Of a stretch of DNA of 64,000 nucleotides, positions 59,385-64,000 are shown piece after piece. Every line of letters begins with the position of its first letter. Positions within the stretch are counted from its first letter, which is position 1. Below the pieces are notes generated by a model, which did not search any database, was not told the DNA's origin, and saw only the letters and a program-made list of their open reading frames with translations. Made by a program: the position numbers and the translations under genes. The DNA is from Hymenolepis diminuta. Lineage: Eukaryota; Platyhelminthes; Cestoda; Cyclophyllidea; Hymenolepididae. The stretch spans positions 4,293,929-4,357,928 of the forward strand of contig CAADRB010000001.1 in NCBI GenBank assembly GCA_900708905.1. The letters run 5' to 3'.

Positions 59385-62280
59385 ATGGTAACCTACTACA
59401 AATGCGAGCTTGTTTCTCCACCATATATCTTGTTCATGGGTGCCGATAAATATGAAAATGACAAGCTCATACGATGGGGGTGGCCAGAGGACGTTTGGTT
59501 TCACGTTGACAAGTTGTCATCAGCACACGTGTATTTGCGGTTAAGAGAAGGTGAAACCCTTGATGACGTTCCTGAAGCTGTCATCCAAGATTGTGCTCAA
59601 CTTTGCAAGCAAAATAGTATAGAGGTGTGTTTTATTATTTGTATTATGAATTTACTCAAATTTATTACCTAAACTTACATGTGAACACGGTTCTAATTTG
59701 TGTACTTGAAGACATTGCTTAGTTCAATATCATTTTTACGTGTTACAAGGCCAATCGATTTCTTTTTCATTTTGTTATATTTCAGGTTACAATTTCTTAA
59801 GAAGTGCACTATATATAGTTGTATTTTTAAGGAGTAAGAAATTTGAAGTCTCTGAATTATGTATATATCTTAACAGCATACTAATGATTAATATCTCATT
59901 GTTGATATTCATGAAGATTTTTTATCATGATTAGTCTGCCTTAGCTCTATTGATAAATGATTTAAGGTAAAGTAAGGAAGAAAAATTAACCTTTCATTTT
60001 TGGATCTCTTTCTTACGCATGAGTTTACCGTCTCTGGCGTTATTAGTATTTGGCAGTTTATACTGCTTTATCAATCAGACCAACCTTTCCCAATGGTTTT
60101 AAGAATTTTTAATCCGTCGAATTTTACAGATTGGCCAACGGTAATGCTATTGTTTCCTAAAAATTTGATGATTTTAGAATATCAGTAACTTGTGTGTGTG
60201 ATGAATTTGAGTCATGCTATTAGTTTTCTGTGTCTCTATGAGCATTTTCATGGTAATGTGTTATCGTTTAAGAATGATGAAATCAATATTCGCCAGAATT
60301 TTTTGTCTAATGCCCCTTTTAACCAATTTGTACTTTAAGGAGTTCGTGCACGATGCATAGTATGAACCTGTTGCTTATGAGTCTCGAGCCCCTGACCCAC
60401 GGTATTAAATATACAATTTTGTATCTGCTCATGTTTATTATTTAGTTAATGAAAGAAACTTAGCTGAAATTAGTTGTCGAGTAGTTTTTGATCACCATTC
60501 TACCCTTCTGATTGTTGCAGTTGTGAAAATCTGTTACTTATCTACATTGTTAGCTCTCCATCAGTTTCCACCCAGTGATTGAAATGTCTAATCGTTTACA
60601 GTTGAGATTTATTCGAAGATTAGCTTCGTTCTTATTCGTCTGTTTGAATATCAGTAGTCAATTGCGGTCTTAATACATGAGCTATTGAACATAAGTATGT
60701 TATGATGATTATGTTATTAGCCATATCCTGGTGCTATAATCTACTTAATTTATTTGACGTGGTTCCTGTTACTTAAATGATGACACTTTCTGTTCAATAG
60801 AAACACTTATTTTAATGTAATTAGACCAGTACTGTGCTAATTACTCTCTTCAGTAGGGTTGAGAAAATCAGAATTGCAGAGTTTTCACCACAAAGAAAGT
60901 ATGTATGTTAAGGGCTTCCAGACGTATTAACTTTTATCAATTAGAATGTTATCAAGAGACTGGTTATTTTTTTCTCGTCACTCCTTAGTTTAGCCAATTA
61001 GTTAAATTTGCTTGTGCCGTGTAGAATCTGCTCTCGAATCAGTTTGGTAAAGTAATTTACAAGCAAATTGATATGTCATTTAGTGTTGAATGCTTATCTT
61101 CCCATATTTATTAATACCAATGATAGCTTTCATCAAGAGACAGTATCAAAACACGAGGAACATAAAAATAGTTCAATTAGATGAAAGGATAAGGATAGTT
61201 AAAAAGGGGGGAAAGAAAATTGAGTTCACGTCTTCCCCTTCTTTTTTTTAATTTAGGAGATTGGGTTTGTTGCGGCAGGATCTGATGTTCCTAAACCCGA
61301 TCTTCGCATTTTGACATTCAGATTTCTTACTATAAAGTTTGAGGTCAAACATCTGCGGTTTTTTTTCATGATAGTTTAAGTCTGATCTGATTGACCGATA
61401 GATTTCATTTAGAGGTTAGTAATACCCATCTGAAAGCCAGAGGGTAGTAGCTGGTAGTTCTCTTAGGGAAGATCGTATTGAATGTTCGTGTATCCCAAGG
61501 TCTAAAATGCTCCCATATTCACATAACTGTCAATTGCCTATTAGTAAACTCTTTTATCCAGAGGATGGGTTCTAAAATAAATATGTGAAAAAGAATGACT
61601 GTGAAATCATGTTATCTAAATTTCCCACATAGAAAATAAAGTTATCAAGATATATCTGACTGAACTTCAAATTTAGAAAAAAAACATTAGACATTATGGT
61701 TATGGAGTTTAAATAAAGTAGAGTTCTCCTAATTCCTTTATTCTCAATCCTACTGCTTTACGCTCCTCTCGCTGTGTGTTTAGATGTCTCCACATAGTTA
61801 AAATTTTTTGCTCTGCCTCAGGGTTGCAAACAGAATGACGTGACCATCGTCTACACCATGTGGGAGAATCTGCGCAAGACCGCCGACATGGAAGTGGGTC
61901 AGGTCGGGTTCCACACGCACAAGGCCGTCCGCAAAGTCACCGTTGCCAAACGAGACTCGGAGATCCTTCGACGATTGGAGAAGACTTCCACCACACTCTC
62001 ACCCTTCTCAAGCTCTGACAACTCTAAGCCCACAGATGAAAGTGAGGACAAAGGAGGACAGGAGGCGAATATTGAAGCCCGTTTACGCGCAGAAAGAGAG
62101 GCAAGAGATTCCAGGGAACGAGCTAAATCGCGAGCTGCTCAAAGAGCTCGTGAGAGAGCTGAGAGGGAAGTTGAAAAAGCGAGAGCGGCTGAAGCTGAGA
62201 GACGAGACTACGGTAGAATGTTCAAGGCGGAGGCGATGCGATCGAATGAAGATGGATATGATTCGGATGACTTTATGTGA
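59385..62280 (+). CDS. CCDC25: CCDC25 homologue
   Basis: Exons 59385-59624 and 61822-62280 give 232 aa (human 208). Exon 1 is the conserved N-terminal domain: [40 protein letters not shown], then [17 protein letters not shown]. Exon 2 starts [20 protein letters not shown] and continues [11 protein letters not shown], then a long Arg/Glu-rich coiled coil (roughly residues 150-215) and the family's acidic end DGYDSDDFM (human GNDSDEFM). The human protein has been reported as a membrane sensor of extracellular-trap DNA, but the family is ancient and its basic role is unsettled. The start ATG follows a ccttttcag acceptor-like site by one base, so the mRNA is probably spliced or trans-spliced there. 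The extension upstream to 59280 is not supported by the family. Exon 2 is GC-richer than its surroundings. The intron is 2,197 nt. Confidence 0.93.
59625..61821. other. CCDC25: CCDC25 intron
   Basis: 2.2-kb GT-AG intron (gtgtgt...ctcag). No nested gene or recognised repeat. Confidence 0.8.
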
Positions 62281-62289
62281 GATGAAGAG

Positions 62290-62700
62290 GACTTGGAATG
62301 CCAAAGGAAGTGTTAAAAGAAAACCCCTGGATGTGTATATTTTGTGTTTAGGAACCCGTGATTAAATTTATTTGCTTTTGGTAATAGTGCTTTTATGTTT
62401 ATTGGGGCTCAGTTAAAACATAAAAGGCAAGCAGGACCATTTTTATGATGGCACTTAGTAGAAATGATGAAAAGAGTATTAGCGATTCCAAAGAAGTGAA
62501 TGTATACTTTGTGAAATGAAGTAGTTCAGTGTGTGGGGGGGGGGGGGAAGGTCCGGTAGAAATAGAAAATCATCCCAAAGTGTGGAAGTGGAACAGCTGG
62601 ATACGCATATTTTGTGCGTCTGGAACCCATGGTTAAATATATTGCTTTGTGTACATATTGATTTAAGTGTGATGTTAAAACGTAAATGAGCCATCTGAGC
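62290..62700 (+). repeat. Imperfect direct repeat in the CCDC25 3' region
   Basis: The unit at 62300-62430 (ctggatgtgtatattttgtg, ggaacccgtgattaaat, ttaaaacataaa) recurs at 62595-62695 (ctggatacgcatattttgtg, ggaacccatggttaaat, ttaaaacgtaaa). A partial third unit (cctttggatgcatattcagtg) lies at about 62778. Confidence 0.7.
62535..62547 (+). repeat. Poly-G run
   Basis: Thirteen consecutive G residues between the direct repeats, unusual in this AT-rich window and prone to length error in sequencing. Confidence 0.9.
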
Positions 62701-64000
62701 CATTATGACGATCAAAAACATAGATAATAGAACTCGGGAAAGGAGGCATCGATGTGAATAAGGTGTTGTTTAAAACCTTTGGATGCATATTCAGTGAAAA
62801 GCTTGCCATTGAATGTGCTGGTCTAAGAAATAGGGAAAATAATCCTGTAGGGGTTGAAGAGAGAGGATTAGATATGCGCAAATTCTAGAAGTAAAACTAC
62901 CTTAATAATTCAACCGAGTCAGACACAGAGCTATCCCTAAACAAAATTATGGATCTTCCAAGTGGCCATTAGGATAAAACAGCCTTTTCTGAAATCAGTT
63001 GATTTGGATCGCTGTTGAAATAGACAAATATAGTGGAATGAAAGGGCAAGGAATAAGAAATTGGAAGAAGTAAGAAAAGATGGTCAATAATCAGCCGCAG
63101 AAGAAGGAAAAAATAAGTCCCTGTAGTTATTAGAAAATATTTATTATACTTTGACTCGAACCATCTACTATACAACGTAATTCACATAAAAAACTAATGT
63201 GTAATAATTATTAACCTTGTCAAGTAAGAATATTTAGTAATTTTAAATAAATTTTTTCCTTGACACTTTTGGTTATCTGGCTTTATTTTCTCTTTCAATT
63301 CTTAAGCGCCTACTAGACTATTTTACCAGTCCTGATGTTCGGGATGCCCTCCCAAGAATAAATTTGCTTTTTTGCACTGTCGTAGCATGATATTCATCTA
63401 CTTTGCAAATTATCACACATAGAAGTATTTACTCATTGCACACATCTGAATCGAGAAACGACTGGGCCACTTGCAAAATCTAAGGAATTTCCTCCCTCTT
63501 CAAAATATGAGTCAAACATATAAATGCCTCTATTTGGATGGAGAGATATAACTGAATTGAGTGAATTTGGAAGAAACTGAATCTGAGGAGACTCCATTTT
63601 GCTTGAAATAAGTGAAAGTTATTCCTTTGGTGTTTAATGCTGATGAGTGGAAACTGGTTTTTCATAAATAAAGGCATACGCTGTTAAGTATTTTCATATT
63701 CCTATGTTTGACCATCTAATTCTGATTAATTGAAGAAAGTGTTCTACAAGATGGAAAATATGAGTGATGACAGCCATCACGTCTCTATAGCCGCAGAACA
63801 GTCGGCATGATCTAACCTGTCTGTTATTCGTAGCTTTACAGAAGCTTAGTTAACTTTTCCTGTTCCTGACCAGTTCTCAGTTTAGAAATGTGAGCCATCT
63901 TACAGTATTCCAATTAGGTTTTTTCAACTCAAGCAATCTCACCTTTATTTCCAAGACCTTAGCAAATCAACTTCAGTTCACAAATTTTCTATCCAGATTG
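62701..64000. other. Noncoding to window end
   Basis: No gene or repeat that I can support; only short unsupported frames on the minus strand. Confidence 0.5.

Noticed and set aside
61943..62365. 140-aa plus-strand frame and antisense 62083-62304
   Set aside because: Shadow frames of the Arg/Glu-rich CCDC25 coiled coil.
1..64000. CRISPR array, bacterial operon or phage content
   Set aside because: Intron-bearing metazoan genes throughout and no regularly spaced direct repeats with unique spacers.

Overview
The window looks like nuclear DNA of a flatworm, most likely a tapeworm. It is strongly AT-rich. Its genes mix very short introns (32-38 nt, and a second group of 65-68 nt) with introns of 2 kb. 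The recognisable proteins are ordinary metazoan ones. Splice-acceptor-like AG dinucleotides lie just upstream of several start codons, as expected where spliced-leader trans-splicing is used. The species assignment is inference; no rRNA, tRNA or mitochondrial marker is present.

Layout. 0-2.6 kb, minus strand: a small unrecognised gene and a four-exon Ser/Arg-rich nuclear protein. 2.6-5.2 kb: repeats. 5.2 kb, plus: heterotrimeric G-protein gamma subunit, followed by a tentative small membrane-protein gene. 6.7-12.2 kb: repeats and no gene. 12.25-15.24 kb, minus: FAM192A/PSME3IP1 (NIP30) homologue in six exons, head-to-head with 15.5-16.5 kb, plus: polyprenol reductase (SRD5A3 type) in four exons. 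18.5-23.0 kb: two identical 1,590-bp arms in inverted orientation around a 1,254-bp spacer, each arm holding a dead Tc1/mariner-type element. 27.9-41.7 kb: an ARF-family GTPase array with two intact genes and at least four decayed copies. 42.5-45.3 kb, plus: aminoacylase-1 with two in-frame candidate terminal exons. 45.3-51 kb: repeats. 51.07-51.97 kb, plus: TMEM127-like four-pass membrane protein in four exons. 54.2-55.35 kb: a third mariner relic. 59.4-62.3 kb, plus: CCDC25 homologue in two exons separated by a 2.2-kb intron. The rest to 64 kb is noncoding.

The genes do not form a pathway. They are housekeeping and signalling genes (G-gamma, ARF, TMEM127, SRD5A3, ACY1, CCDC25, NIP30) spaced by repeats. 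Four repeat classes recur: an LTR-like element with a conserved TATA box (family A), a roughly 290-bp dispersed element (family B), tRNA-like SINE candidates, and the mariner relics. Exon coordinates were read by hand from splice consensus and frame continuity. Family names rest on remembered family sequences, not on a database search.
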